This document shows positions 23,870-35,575 of a DNA stretch of 64,000 bases, piece by piece. Source of the DNA: Rhipidocladum racemiflorum (Eukaryota; Streptophyta; Magnoliopsida; Poales; Poaceae). Every line of letters starts with the position of its first letter. Positions within the stretch are counted from its first letter, which is position 1. Location of the stretch: contig CM070590.1 of assembly GCA_036346355.1 (NCBI GenBank), positions 41,201,749 to 41,265,748 on the forward strand. The letters run 5' to 3'. The position numbers and the translations under genes were made by a program. The notes beneath the pieces are model-generated. The model was not told the origin of the DNA. It saw only the letters and a program-made list of their open reading frames with translations, and made no database searches.

Positions 23870-24203
23870 TGTGACACTATAAAATGGTGTGACATTATAA
23901 AATGTGAAATTAGAGAATAAAACTATACGGTATGAAGTTTAATCGCGTTTCCGGGCCGGTTTCAGGAGTTTGGGCCTCTCCGGGGGAGTTTTGGCCCAAG
24001 GGGAAGAGTCGTGGGCTTTAGTGGGATGGGAATTGAGCCCATGAGGGAGAGGGGGCCAGGTATTTTAGCCTTGGGAGCCTCCCCCTGCCCTCATTGCGCC
24101 CCACCCCCTTGCCCTAGCCACCACTACTCCTCCCTCCCACCTAGCCGCCGCCTCCTTGCCCTTGCCCTTGCCGTGCGCCTCCCCCTCCCCTTCCCCTTGC
24201 GCC
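23870..24203 (+). repeat. A1 right LTR, first part
   Basis: It starts TGTGACACTATAAAATGG directly after the PPT (GGGGGGGGGGAGAA). It is interrupted after 24203 by a solo LTR and resumes at 26496. Confidence 0.85.
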
Positions 24204-26490
24204 TGTGACACTACGGTATGGTGTGACATTATAGAATGTGAAATTAGAGAATAAAACATTTCGGCTTGAGGTTTACTCGCGTTTTTGGGCCGTTTGAAGT
24301 GATGTGTCACCACGGAGTGGCGTAACCTTTTAAATGGAGCATGTTAAGGTCAAAAACTTTGTGAAATATGGTATGGAAGGTTAAAACCATAAGGTATGGA
24401 GGTTAATAACGTTTCCGGGCCGTTTTCGGGGTTTTGGGCCTTCCCGGGGGAGTTTGGGCCTTAAGTGGGCTTTGGTGGGATGGTGTGGGAATCCATTTAG
24501 GACTAGGATTGGGTGTGGGGGCTGGTAAAAGGGCTCCCCACCAGCCCTTGAGCGTTCACCCCTGCCCCTTGTGTGCCCTTCCCCCCACTTGCCCTTGACC
24601 TAGCCGCCTCCCTCCTCCCTTGGCCGTGCGCCTCACCCTCCCTTGCCCCATTGCTCCCCACCTCTACACCACCTCTCCTCCACCACTTGCTGCCCTAGGG
24701 TGGCCTCCCCACCCCTGCATCCTCATGAATCCATCCGAGGAGCGAGGAGCGAGGTGCGAGGAGCGAAGAGCGAGGAGATCTATTGGAGTTTTCGTGCGTC
24801 GGGCAAAGGTATGACCATGGGAACCCTGGGCATTGATCTAGGTACTGTTATTAAGGTGTTTATCAAGTTTTTAGATCAATTGGAGGTGCTGGATTGGAGT
24901 AATTTGGGTTAGATCTAGATGTTGCCACATTTCTGTTTTGGGACAACATGAGCAGTCGACCTACGGTTGGCATTTTCGTCAATTTAGAATCCGAATCTGT
25001 CCGTACGGATGTTGAAGAAGTTGTAGATAATTTCAATACCTTTCAGAGGACATAAAGAACGTTAAATTCCGATCAGCCGTTTGAAAGTTATGACTGTTTT
25101 ACCGAGCGTGTAAAAATCTGTGACGCGATTGGAACAGATCACGGTAATCTGTAGATTAAACAACTTTAGAGTCCGAATCAGTATTTCCATATACCTAGAG
25201 AAAGTTGGGAAATTTCCTAAGCTACGCGAGGATGTACTCGTTTAATTCATTCGGAGTCCCAGAACTCAAGTTATGCCTTTTGCAAGGCTGCTGTCCCGAT
25301 GGGACAGAACCTCTGTTTTTAGCTTTTGCGAGTAGTGGGCAATGTCGGGTTAGATGGGGGTTTGTGTACTGTTTTGTGGGCATGATTGTGAGTGTGTGAT
25401 GCCTATGTGCAGGTGGTGTGACACCGGGAGTGCCCTCTACTTCCCGCCAATCCGTCGCCCGTGGTTGAGGCAAGTGTATTGTAATGGATAGCGGTTTGTA
25501 GGTTGCTTGTTGATAATAGATGATGTTGATAATATGATATATGATCACTTGCCATGCTTTAATGATTGCCAATGATACGATGAGCATGTTTATTATGTTA
25601 TGATGCCATGTGTTAATATGTGAGTTAAATGTGATGTTGGCATAATTGCATACATGACATGTTCCATGGCCCGGGCGGTGAGAAAGTCATATCTAATCCG
25701 GGAAGGTCGGTGAGAAAGATATGACTAATCCGGAGAGCCATTCAGTAAGTCCTACATCGTGATTCCATCCACGTGGTGTTTGGAAGCGAGGAGTAGGCAC
25801 CCTCCATCTTCGGGATGGAAGGGGGGAGAGGGTGCACACCGACGGGTGTGTACTCAACCATACCGGTATGAGTTTCCAAGGAGACATGAGCATTGCACCG
25901 CATTACATAATTAATGATGATGAGAGTGTTATGTGTTCAAGAATGAGATGTTATATGTGATGTGGGATATTATTGTTTTGTAATCGATCTTGTTGTCCAT
26001 TACAATATGCTTGCTGAGTTTCGAACTCACGCTTGTGTTTTATGTTGTTTTTAGGTACTTTGAGATCGGCATGTGGGAAAAAGGGGTTTAGCTACACTTC
26101 TACACGTAGCTCCACCATCATAGTCAATGATTAATCACTTAGAGACATGATTTTAAGAGCTGTGCCATAAACTAAATGTATGATTTAATTTAGCATGCTT
26201 GTGATTCCTTATTTGCTTCATTTTAGTTTATGAAGTGGTTGAGCGTGGTATTATTGGTGTAATTTGATGATATATCCATTTATGTTGATGTTTTAGATGT
26301 CGTGTGCTATGATATAACTTGCCATGATATTGATATTGTGTTAATTCATGGAAAAACAAAGGAGATGCTGCCGAAATATCGGTTTTTAGCATATGTACCT
26401 TTGCTGGAATTTATGTTTAAATGTGGTATTTAGATGTTGTTTAGCTTATGTTTGGTAGCATTCGGGCATATTAAATGCCGGGGTGTTACA
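24204..26490 (+). mobile_element. Solo LTR of the A family
   Basis: It runs TGTGACACTACGG to GGGGTGTTACA (2287 bp) with a perfect 5-bp duplication GCGCC on both sides (24199-24203 and 26491-26495). No interior remains, so the parent element was lost by LTR-LTR recombination. It carries all the family LTR landmarks: donor AG|GTATGA (24809), exon-like block 25413-25469, hairpin cluster 25798-25871 and acceptor TTTTTAG at 26054. Confidence 0.95.
25413..25469 (+). other. 57-nt exon-like block with GC-type donor (solo LTR copy)
   Basis: It is preceded by TATGTGCAG and followed by GCAAGTGT after GAG, which matches an acceptor and a GC-AG donor (AG|GCAAGT). The same block sits at 7086-7142 (minus), 27297-27353, 28983-29039 (minus), 38031-38087, 45415-45472 and 52098-52155. 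A 49-nt version lies in the other family at 57486-57534 and 63868-63916. One frame reads GGVTPGVPSTSRQSVARG and stops at the block's end in most copies. Splicing is inferred from sequence alone. Confidence 0.5.
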
Positions 26491-26495
26491 GCGCC

Positions 26496-27921
26496 ACCAC
26501 CCCTCACCTCCCCTTCCCCTTACACCACCACCCCTTCTCCTTGCTGCCCTAGGGGAGCCCCTCACCTCGCCACCCCGCTTGTTTCACCATTGGAGCACTC
26601 CGCGACGAGGAGATCCGGAGGATTTGGAGCGAGGAAGGAGATCGCGTGAACCGGGAGGAGATTCGTTGGTTCATCGTTCGTCGGGCGAAGGTATGGCTAG
26701 GGGTAGTTCTTGGGGTTGGTATAGGGGCTATGATAGAGGGTATTTGGATGCTTTTAGATCAAGTGGTAGTACTGTGATTGGGTAGATTAGATGAAAACTA
26801 GAGTTTGCCACGTTCCCTGCTTCGGGCAGATTGTGCAGTCGACCTAGGGGTTGAGTTTTCGCCACCTTAAATTCGGAATTTGGTCATCCGCCTGTTGAGA
26901 AAGTTGTAGGTAACTTCAATACCTTTCAGTGGACATAAAGAACGTCCAATTCCGCCCAGCCGTTTGAAAGTTATGCTCGATTTACCGAATGTGTTCATAT
27001 CTGTGATGTAGCTGGGACAGAACGTAGAGTTTTGTAGATTTGACAACTTTAGATTCCGAATCAGCTTTTCCATATACTTATAAAAAGTTAGGAAATTTCC
27101 TAAGCTACGCGAGGATGTACTCGTTTAATCAATTTGGAGTCCTAGATCTAAAGTTACGATAGTTTGAAGTCTGCTGTCCCGGGGGGGGACAGATTCTCTG
27201 TTTTTCATTTTCGGGAGTAGTTTGCGATATCGGGGTAGATGGGCAATGGCGTACTGTTTTGTGGGCAAGTTGTGATTGTGTGGCATTTATGTGCAGGTGG
27301 TGTGACACCGGGAGTGCCCTCCTCATCCCGCCAATCCGTCGCCCGAGGTTAAGGCAAGTGTATTGGGATGGGTAGCATGTGGTTTATTTGCTTGTCTTGA
27401 CTAGATGCAAATGTTTCTATGTTATGCTATCTTTCCATGCTTAGTATTTGCCATGATATGATAAAAAGGGTATGTTAAGATGCTATGCAATGGTTTATGG
27501 TTAATGATTATGGCATATGTTGCATACATGGCATGAAACTTGGTCCGGTCGGTGAGAACGTCACAACTAATCTGGTAAGGTCGGTGACAAAGTTATGACT
27601 AATCCAGAGCGCCATGGATGTAAGACCTACCTCGTGATTCCGCCCACGCGGTGAGTGGAAGTGAGGAGTAGGCACCCTCCATCTACGGGATGGAAGGGGG
27701 ACGTGGGTGCACGCCGACGGGTGTGCACTCGGCAATACCGGTATTTGCGTCGAGGAGACATGTGCATTGCATTGCATACATAATGATGATGATGATGATG
27801 ATGATGAAATGATTTCATTGAGGTTGAGATATGAATATGATGTTGCATATGAAGTATGACTTAATCATGATGTTAAGTTTGTTATGTAGTGATGATATTA
27901 TTGAATTGTTCTGTATGACCC
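26496..27921 (+). repeat. A1 right LTR, second part (interrupted)
   Basis: This is the continuation after the solo LTR and its GCGCC duplication. It has donor AG|GTATGG at 26691, the exon-like block 27297-27353, the tandem GGTCGGTGAGAA motifs (27545-27610), the hairpin cluster 27671-27755 and a short GAT repeat (27780-27807). It stops where C inserted (TGTAACACC at 27922; target bases GACCC). The missing end lies beyond the window. Confidence 0.85.
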
Positions 27922-30243
27922 TGTAACACCCCAGCATCTAGTATGCCTGAATGCTACTAGACATAGACTAAACAACATCTAAATACCACAAATTAACATA
28001 AATTACAGCAAAGGAGCAAATGCTAAAATCGAAAATTTCGGCAACATCTCCTTTGTTTCTCATGCTTTGAAGCAACAACAATAGTAAGACAAGATATAGC
28101 TTGGTAAATGACAACTAAAACAGCAATGACAATGGATATGGCAACACTTATATCTACAAACAGCGAATTCAACCATTTCACCAACTATAGTGAAGCAAAA
28201 GATGAACTTAAGCTCAAAACCAAGCCGAGCACCAAGTTTCATGGCACAAATCTTATTATCATGTCTCCAAGTGATTAAACATAGACTATGAATGTGGAGC
28301 TACGTGTAGAAATGTAGCTAAACCCCTTTCCCGCATGCCGGTCTCAAAGTACCTAAAAACAACATAAAACACAAGCGTGAGTTCATCACTCAGCAAGTAT
28401 ATTGCAATAGCAAAAAAAAAATCAATGTAACATCACTACATACCATGCTCAACTTGGTCAAGTCATAATCTCATATTCAACATCATATTCATGTCTCAAA
28501 ATCATTGTTCACATATCATCATCATCATGTATGCAATGCGATGCAATGCAATGCTCATATCTCCTGGAAGCTTATACCGGTATAGCTGAGTGCACACCCG
28601 TCGGCGTGCACCCACTCCCCCCTTCCATCCCGTAGATGGAGGGTGCCTACTCCTCGCTTCCATTCACCACGTGGATGGAATCACGATGTAGGTCTTACTC
28701 AATGGCGTTCCGGACTAGTCATAACTTTCTCACCGACATTACCGGACTAGTTATGACTTTCTCACCGCCCTCGCCATGTCTCATGCCATGAATGCAAAGA
28801 TGCCAACATCATAAAATAATTTGCACATTTACTTAAACCAATCATGGCATAGAATCATAATGGATCATTTTCATCATACCAATAGCAAGCATTAAAGCAT
28901 GGCATGTTATCGCATCATAAATTCAATTTCAACTCATCAAAACTAGCGATCTACAACTCGCTACCCATTCCAATACACTTGCCTTAACCTCCGGCGATGG
29001 ATTGATGAGAAGTAGTGGGCACTCCCGGGGTCACACCACCTGCACATAGGCATCACACACTCACAAACATGCCCACAAAACATTACACAACATTCATCTA
29101 ACCCGACTTCGCACCCTACTTGCAAAACCCAAAAAACAGAGGCTCTGTCCCGCCGGGACAGCAGACTTCCAACGGCCATAACTTGAGTACATCCTCGCGT
29201 AGCTTAGGAAATTTCCCAACTTTTTCTAGTTATAGGGAAAGACTGATTCGGACTCTAAAGTTGTTTAATCTACAAAATACCGTGATTTGTTCCAATCACG
29301 TCACAGATTTTAACACGCTCGGTAAAACAGTCATAACTTTCAAACGGCTGATCGGAATTTAACGTTCTTTATGTCCACTGAAACATAATGAAATTATCTA
29401 CAACTTCTTCAACGTATGTACGGCCTGATTTGGACTCTAAATTGGCGAAAAACTTAACCCTAGGTCGACTACTCATGCTGTCCCAAAACAGAAACGTGGC
29501 AACATCTAGATCTAATCCAATCTACTCAAGCCCAGCACCACCAATTGATCTAAAATCATGATAAACACCATTATAACAGTACCTAGCCCAACCCCAAGGA
29601 GTCCCATGGCCATAGCTTCGCCCGACGACCGAAATCCCAACGAAACTCTTCCCAGATCGCTCCTCGCTCCACGCTCCTCGCTCCTTGCTCCTTGTTCCTC
29701 GCTCCTCGCTTCCAATGGATGGATCCTCGAGGTGCAGGGGTGGGGAGGCTACCTTAGGGCAGCAAGGGGGTGGAGGAGAGGTGGTGAATAGGAGAGGAGA
29801 GCAGGTGGAGGCGCATGGGGAAGGAGATGGGGGCGACTAGGAGGTGGAGGGAGGAGGAGGAAGGGTGGCGGCTAGGGTTAGGGGCGCATGGGGGCAGGGT
29901 GGAGGCACCCAAGGCAGTATGGCCTGCCTCTCCCTCCCTCATGGGCCCAAAACACCTCCCACCAAGGCCCGCGGCTAATCCCCCTTGGACCCGAACTCCC
30001 CCGGAGAGGCCCAAACTCCCGAAAACAGCCCGGAAACATTATTAACCTCCATAACCTATGGTTTTAACCTTAATTCCACATCTCATAATGTTTTTGACCT
30101 CATCATGCACGATTTATAAGGTTACGACACTCCGTGGGGTCACATCACTTCATAAGGCCCAAAAACGCGAGTAAACCTCAAGCCGTAAGGTTTTATTCTC
30201 TAATTTCACATTTTATAATGTCACACCATACCGTAGTGTCACA
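27922..30243 (-). repeat. C 3' LTR
   Basis: 2322 bp, TGTAACACCCCAGC to CCGTAGTGTCACA on the plus strand. It carries the hairpin cluster (28574-28646), the GGTCGGTGAGAA region (28720-28765) and the exon-like block 28983-29039. The first donor is mutated (GCGAAG|CTATGG in element orientation, near 29614), so this copy could not splice there. Confidence 0.92.
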
Positions 30244-33200
30244 TTCTCCCCCCCTTCAAAAGGATTCGACCTCGAATCCGAAGGATGCCAAATCAACAAC
30301 AAAGTCCCCAAGGGACAAAAGGCTTCTCTGCAGCACAAAACATTCGCACAACGACTAAAACCGGAACAAACGACAAACGAGTTCCTAAAACCAACACTTA
30401 GCGAAAAGTGTTGATCTAGCTCAACTAAGGGCAACCGCTCACTGTTTGACCTTCACTTCCATTCCCAAACAGAATCTGCGTTTCAACCACAAAGGGCTCC
30501 AACAACCCAAAACGCTCGAATCCTCACGACAAACACTTCACACTTCTATCACAACCAACATGACCACCACACTCCATTAAACTCAACATGTCATAATCAA
30601 AGCAAGTCATAATTCCTTTAACGACCTCTCTACATTCCTGAAAATTTCCATCGAGGGGAATAACTCAATAAGGCACACTTGCCCTTCCGATACACGATCA
30701 TACTAACATTTTATTCCGTCCTCTCCCAGGCAAGACTCAAATCAAAGAACAACTAGTGAAGACAATTGCTCACGGCAGGACAATTATCACCGAACTACCG
30801 TCAACTTCACTTCCACCCATCGCTACTCTTAATAATGGTTAAACCCATACATCATCAACCTCCATCACAAACCACCCTTATACCACTAAGGTTCTACACC
30901 TAGCCCCAAGCTAGGAACGTAAAACCTTACCAAACCACAATTGGTTCCTTTCTTAAGAGGGTCTCGCCCTCACACAAAAACACTTAGCTATCAAGCCCAA
31001 GTGTACACACGACAACTCAAACCCAAAGCATTAACAACCATTTTGGAAAGAATTTGGCAACAACCAAGTCAAATCACAAAGGAAGCATAAATCCCCTACA
31101 CCACAACCAAAATACCATAATTTCTTCATTCTCTCTTTTCATACTAGAAAGAAATGGACATCTCGATTCATGACATGCATGCACACTTTTCAAGAGCACT
31201 CCGGATTAGTCATATATCCTTATATGACTTTCTCACCGACCTGGCTCATCGACTCCTTTATGATTAAATATGCATAAACAATGTCTCGTTTTCCTTTTCA
31301 TCATTCATTCTTCATGTAACAACAATACCGAATAATCATTCACCAAACGACTACTTTCTCGGTATCACAAGTTTGAAACACACATAACATTGATGGCAAC
31401 ACCATTAACCGCAAAACACCACGTCGGGTCAGAACCCACCAACGATAGATAGCTAAACTTGAAAAACATCACATTTTAACCAAAATCTACATTTTGGAAA
31501 AGAACATCAAAATTTCAAGTCGAGCATCTGCTCCCACAACCGTCACAATTTTTTTTTCTTCAAGGAGAGGGAAACTTATTTCAAATAGGGAACACCTTAC
31601 TAACAAAATCACTTTATAAAATATTCATAAAATCTACCTTTTTGAAGCACTCGCAAACATCACACACATTTTTCAAATAACTCTAACTTTAGCAAAAAAA
31701 AAGTTACAAATTAAACCTCAAGAGTTTCCAACACAAACCACTATGTCCATCTGCTTCCTTAAAAACTTATTCCAAAGATAATTCAGGGTGAACACGAAGG
31801 AGCGCGATCCACTCAAAAACTTTTGGATGTGAACTCAAACTCACGACACGAACTAAACAACTTCGCCAAAACCAACGGTCGACACCAAACACTACGAGTT
31901 TTGGGGTACTCTGAAACTCAACGTAAGGAACACCTCCACCGAAAGTATTCAACCGAGATGGCAAACAACCAAACCAGTCCAGAAGGTTTTAACCACAAGC
32001 TCAGCATGAAACCCTATTCTTATCTTTTTAAACATTCAAATTACACTCTTTTTTTTATTCATCGAGAAACCCATCATAATTCAACCAAAAGCTACATAAC
32101 CAATATTCCTCTAGTTACCTTTCACATCACTTATAAATAAAGTTCATGACGATTATCAAAAGACAACTAACCAATTCTCTATTTCAACATGGCACTTCAA
32201 CAGGTACTTCAACAGGTACTTGAGCATGATCAACCTACCAATTTTATACAATCCATACGTCAATTTCTCGACAACAAAACTTACTCAATCAATAAATGAC
32301 TTCAACACATACATGTTATCTCTACAAGACAAAATTCATGAGTATGATTCTAGGATATACATTCAGCAAGAATAAAATCCTACATCATGTTAATTACGCA
32401 TGGTCCACTCCATTACAACATGTTACAATAACCTCCATTTTTAACAAGGATTTTCAACAATTAATCTAAGCAATTACCACCACTATTAAGTCATCAATAT
32501 CAATAACTTGCATAATCATCAATCAACAACATTACCTTTAGCTACCCTGTACATAGGTTATAACAAAATTACCACCACACAACATACTCCAACTATTTAA
32601 AATAGATTGAATACTAGCATTAACACTGCACTTAACAACATCATGAACAATAAGTCTTATGTCTTCTCAATTGATATCAATACTAGCATTGTATAGACAC
32701 AACTCCATGCTTCCAAATATACTAGTAGTTTGCAACAACATAAATAGCAACTCTAATCTACTTCTAAATTAAAGCCACTAGTCAACATGATTAAATTCCT
32801 CTATTAACCCGTTAGATTAGAACATCTTTAAACAACCGGCAAGCTTACTGGAGGAGGTGGCGACGCTCGGGCCGAGAAGACGGCGCGCGGGCGGCGGCCG
32901 AGCCGAGGGAGAACGGCGTGCGGGCCGTGGAGACGGTGGTCGAGCCGGAGGAAGGGCAGCGCGCGGGCGGCCAAGCCGATGGGAGGGCGGCGCGTGGGAG
33001 GCCGAGCCGGAGGAAGGGCGGTGCGCGGGCGGCCGATCCAGATCGGGAGAAGCCAGGCGCTGGGAGGGCAATGCATCAGCCAAGAGGGGGAAGTCCAGGA
33101 AAAAAAGAAAGAATAGGGAGAGAGAGAAAATAGGGTGGGGTGGGAGAATTAGATGGGGGAGGGGAAAATTCAGAAAACCCCCCACACACACCCTAATTTA

Positions 33201-35538
33201 ACCCTAACGCTCACAAGTGGTTGTTCCGGCTACTCTACCTCTCTTTTCACCTCTCGAAAGTATCTCTAACAAAATACGAAAAAATAATGTACAATAAATA
33301 AATTCTATCTCTCTAAATATTCTTTAACAGAAAAAATAATTAAATAACAAACAAATTCTATCTTCCTAAAAATTCTTTAACAAAAAACATAAAAAATAAA
33401 AAAATTCTTTAACAAAAGACAAAAAAAAAACAAAATAGTTATGAGCACGCGAAGACGCAACACAACGAAGGAGGGAGATGGAGCCGAGGACATGTGCTGC
33501 ACAGACCGATCTGACTCAACGTATCGATCCTGGATGTTGTATATACATACGTACAAGGTACAACAATGTGTGGGGGTTGTGCACATAGGCGGTAGGCCAC
33601 ACTAGATGCTAGCTCCGTGAGAAACCGTCATCCGATCGCCATGGGTGTCATCAGCCAGTGGGGATGGACCGGCCTAAGGGAGGGGACCGGCAGCATGGGC
33701 AGACACGCCGGTCTAGCCTTTTGGGCCATGGGGAGGCCATCGAACGGCTGTCGCTGTTCACCTCCTAGGATCATCTGATCTGATGTGCATACCCGTAATT
33801 AGTGGCAAGGCGTGCCGGTTTATTACAGCGCCTATACTTTTCTGAAAAAACTCACCAGGGAACAATGATCGCTTCTCAACAAGGAAAAAACACCATTCAT
33901 TTTCTATGACAATTTGTATTTTGTTTTAATGACGAAATTTTATGTTTCGTCACAAAAGTACATGGGGCGACGGTCCATGATACAATTAATGACGAGCATA
34001 AAAAAGTCGTCACAGAAAATAGATTTTTCATGACAAAAGTTGACAACGTCACGACGTTTTCGTCACAGATAATCACTTTTCTTGTAGTGAAGGTTTCTTT
34101 GACAGTATCATTAATTTACATCATCTTAATGTTCTTACTATGCATCAAGGTTTAAACTTTTAACATTAACGAGGATCATAAGCACTTTTAAAGCAAGGCA
34201 ACAGGTTCTAAGCATGTACATTAACCCATTCAATCATTCTCGCTAAGAGTAAACTACAACACTAGTAGTCTATTTGTTTTCAAGCTAGAGATAACAACCT
34301 CATTGAATTGTTTCAACTCACAAATTAACTTAACAATGCATCATCCCATAAACCACATTTGTACATGCTACATAACATGCTAAACAGCAATTCTTACTAG
34401 GGACAAACGATTTCAGTCAAAAGACTACTTACTTTGTTTGCAGCATTTTAGTTTTAAAGCTTAACCCAAATTCATAAGGAAACTTGACTCTCAAAATTGC
34501 AATAAGACGAACCCAACTTGGTCATGCAAAAGGAATTCTCCAAAACACTTTTAAATCTCAAAGACTCCCATAAGAGGGGACCAACCGATCAAATAAACCT
34601 TCGCAAATAAAACCTTAACACCAAACCCCAATCTTTCACGAAACAAGAAGGGTTTTTCAAAGATGATTTCTTAAACCAGTAAAATAACGAAATCAAACAC
34701 CACTTACTCCTACAAAGCCACAGAACTTTAGCCCTGACAACCAGGTCTGGCATAACTCCGCAATAACTCCTTTAACCTCGGAGAAAGACAACCACATGAT
34801 TAAATTGAATGCTTGTTCCCCGTAAAGCAATCAATAGGCATCAAAACTGGAAAGGCGCCCAAAAGAAGCGCAACACTAGACTCCTCTTCTTCGTCTTCAA
34901 CCAAGGAAGATAGAACCACGCCCCGCAAACGATACAATCCGCGCGTACCCAACACTTTTCATTTGATTCAAATCAACTAAAGCCAAGAAAAACAACGAAA
35001 ACCGACCGTCAGAACGGCAAAGAACATACGAAGGAACCCACCACTAACTCTTCTTTTTGTCTCCAGCCAACTACCCGGTCTACGACAGAAAGGGTAAGCA
35101 CTCTTCTCCTACAGGGGTTAATAGTTCTTCGGTGATGGTGCTAACCAGCCACACCGTCAAACCTCACCCTTACTATGAAATAAGAGAGGTGGTCGAAACC
35201 CTTCGGCACCAAAACCCCGCTTTATCACAACAACAAGAACAATTCAATCAAATCTCTCAATAACATGGCAACATACATTACCAACTTTAGCATTCAACAT
35301 CAAAGCTTGAATACAACATTTAAGCTTAAACAACGATACCCATACCCTTTTCCTACTATGCATCCATGTGTGTCAAATTTTAGATTAGTTATACCACTTT
35401 TGCAAGTTTTAATGTTGCTATCCTATGACAAAATTTTAGTTAAAACCTAAGCCATGTTTCTAAGTTATTTCTCATCAAATTTTAGTTGTACCCTATAGCA
35501 TGATACTAAAAATACACATTCCAAGGACCTACAGCCCG
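30244..35538 (-). other. C non-coding interior
   Basis: It begins with the PPT (reverse of TTCTCCCCCCC) and the GGATTCGAGGTCGAATCC inverted repeat. It includes a TCATATATCC...TATATGA hairpin (about 31205-31235), the CACTA fragment (32844-34089) and the conserved leader block (35060-35220), then the PBS. A 68-codon plus-strand frame (35057-35263) is antisense to the element and recurs in E. I see no gag, protease, RT or integrase motif. Confidence 0.75.
32844..34089. mobile_element. CACTA-type element or fragment with GC-rich cargo
   Basis: The right end is TTTTCTTGTAGTG, the reverse of CACTACAAGAAAA, with subterminal CGTCACA repeats (33950-34075) typical of CACTA transposons. It is flanked by AAG on both sides (32841-32843 and 34090-34092), the 3-bp duplication expected. 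The interrupted interior matches D and E around it (caaccggc|aag|gtttctt). The left end, CTTACTGGAGG, is not a CACTA terminus and leads straight into a GC-rich, internally repetitive segment (32850-33080) that looks captured. Degenerate AT-rich tandem repeats lie at 33290-33430. No transposase is seen. Confidence 0.7.
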
Positions 35539-35550
35539 CTCTGATACCAA
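35539..35550 (-). other. C primer-binding site (tRNA-iMet)
   Basis: Reverse complement TGGTATCAGAGC, one base from the 5' LTR edge at 35552. Confidence 0.9.
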
Positions 35551-35575
35551 CTGTAACACCCCAGCATCTAGTATG

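Larger units (their letters stand above)
6083..27921. mobile_element. A1: recombinant LARD-type element with inverted LTRs (outer shell)
   Basis: The left LTR (6083-7669 plus 19526-20099, split by B1) is in minus orientation and is followed by a minus-orientation PPT. The right LTR (23870-24203 plus 26496-27921, split by a solo LTR) is in plus orientation and is preceded by a plus-orientation PPT. Only one interior, in plus orientation, lies between. Both LTRs therefore present their 3'-LTR side to the interior, and no PBS is present. A normal element has direct LTRs. The right LTR is interrupted at 27921 by element C and does not resume inside the window. Confidence 0.7.
27922..35575 (-). 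mobile_element. C: non-autonomous LARD-type element, 5' LTR interrupted
   Basis: A minus-orientation element with a 3' LTR (27922-30243), PPT, 5.3-kb interior without gag or pol, PBS (35539-35550) and the first 24 bases of its 5' LTR (35552-35575), where B2 inserted. The interior is collinear with E apart from a CACTA insertion. It was inserted into A1's right LTR; the left target bases are GACCC and the right side is off-window. It needs proteins from another element. Confidence 0.88.

Noticed and set aside
27780..27807. GAT microsatellite as a regulatory repeat
   Set aside because: A short simple repeat in one LTR copy only.
32817..33191. Pro/Arg-rich frames on both strands as a gene
   Set aside because: The segment is an internally repeated GC-rich block inside a CACTA fragment. 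Possibly captured DNA, but not a supported gene.
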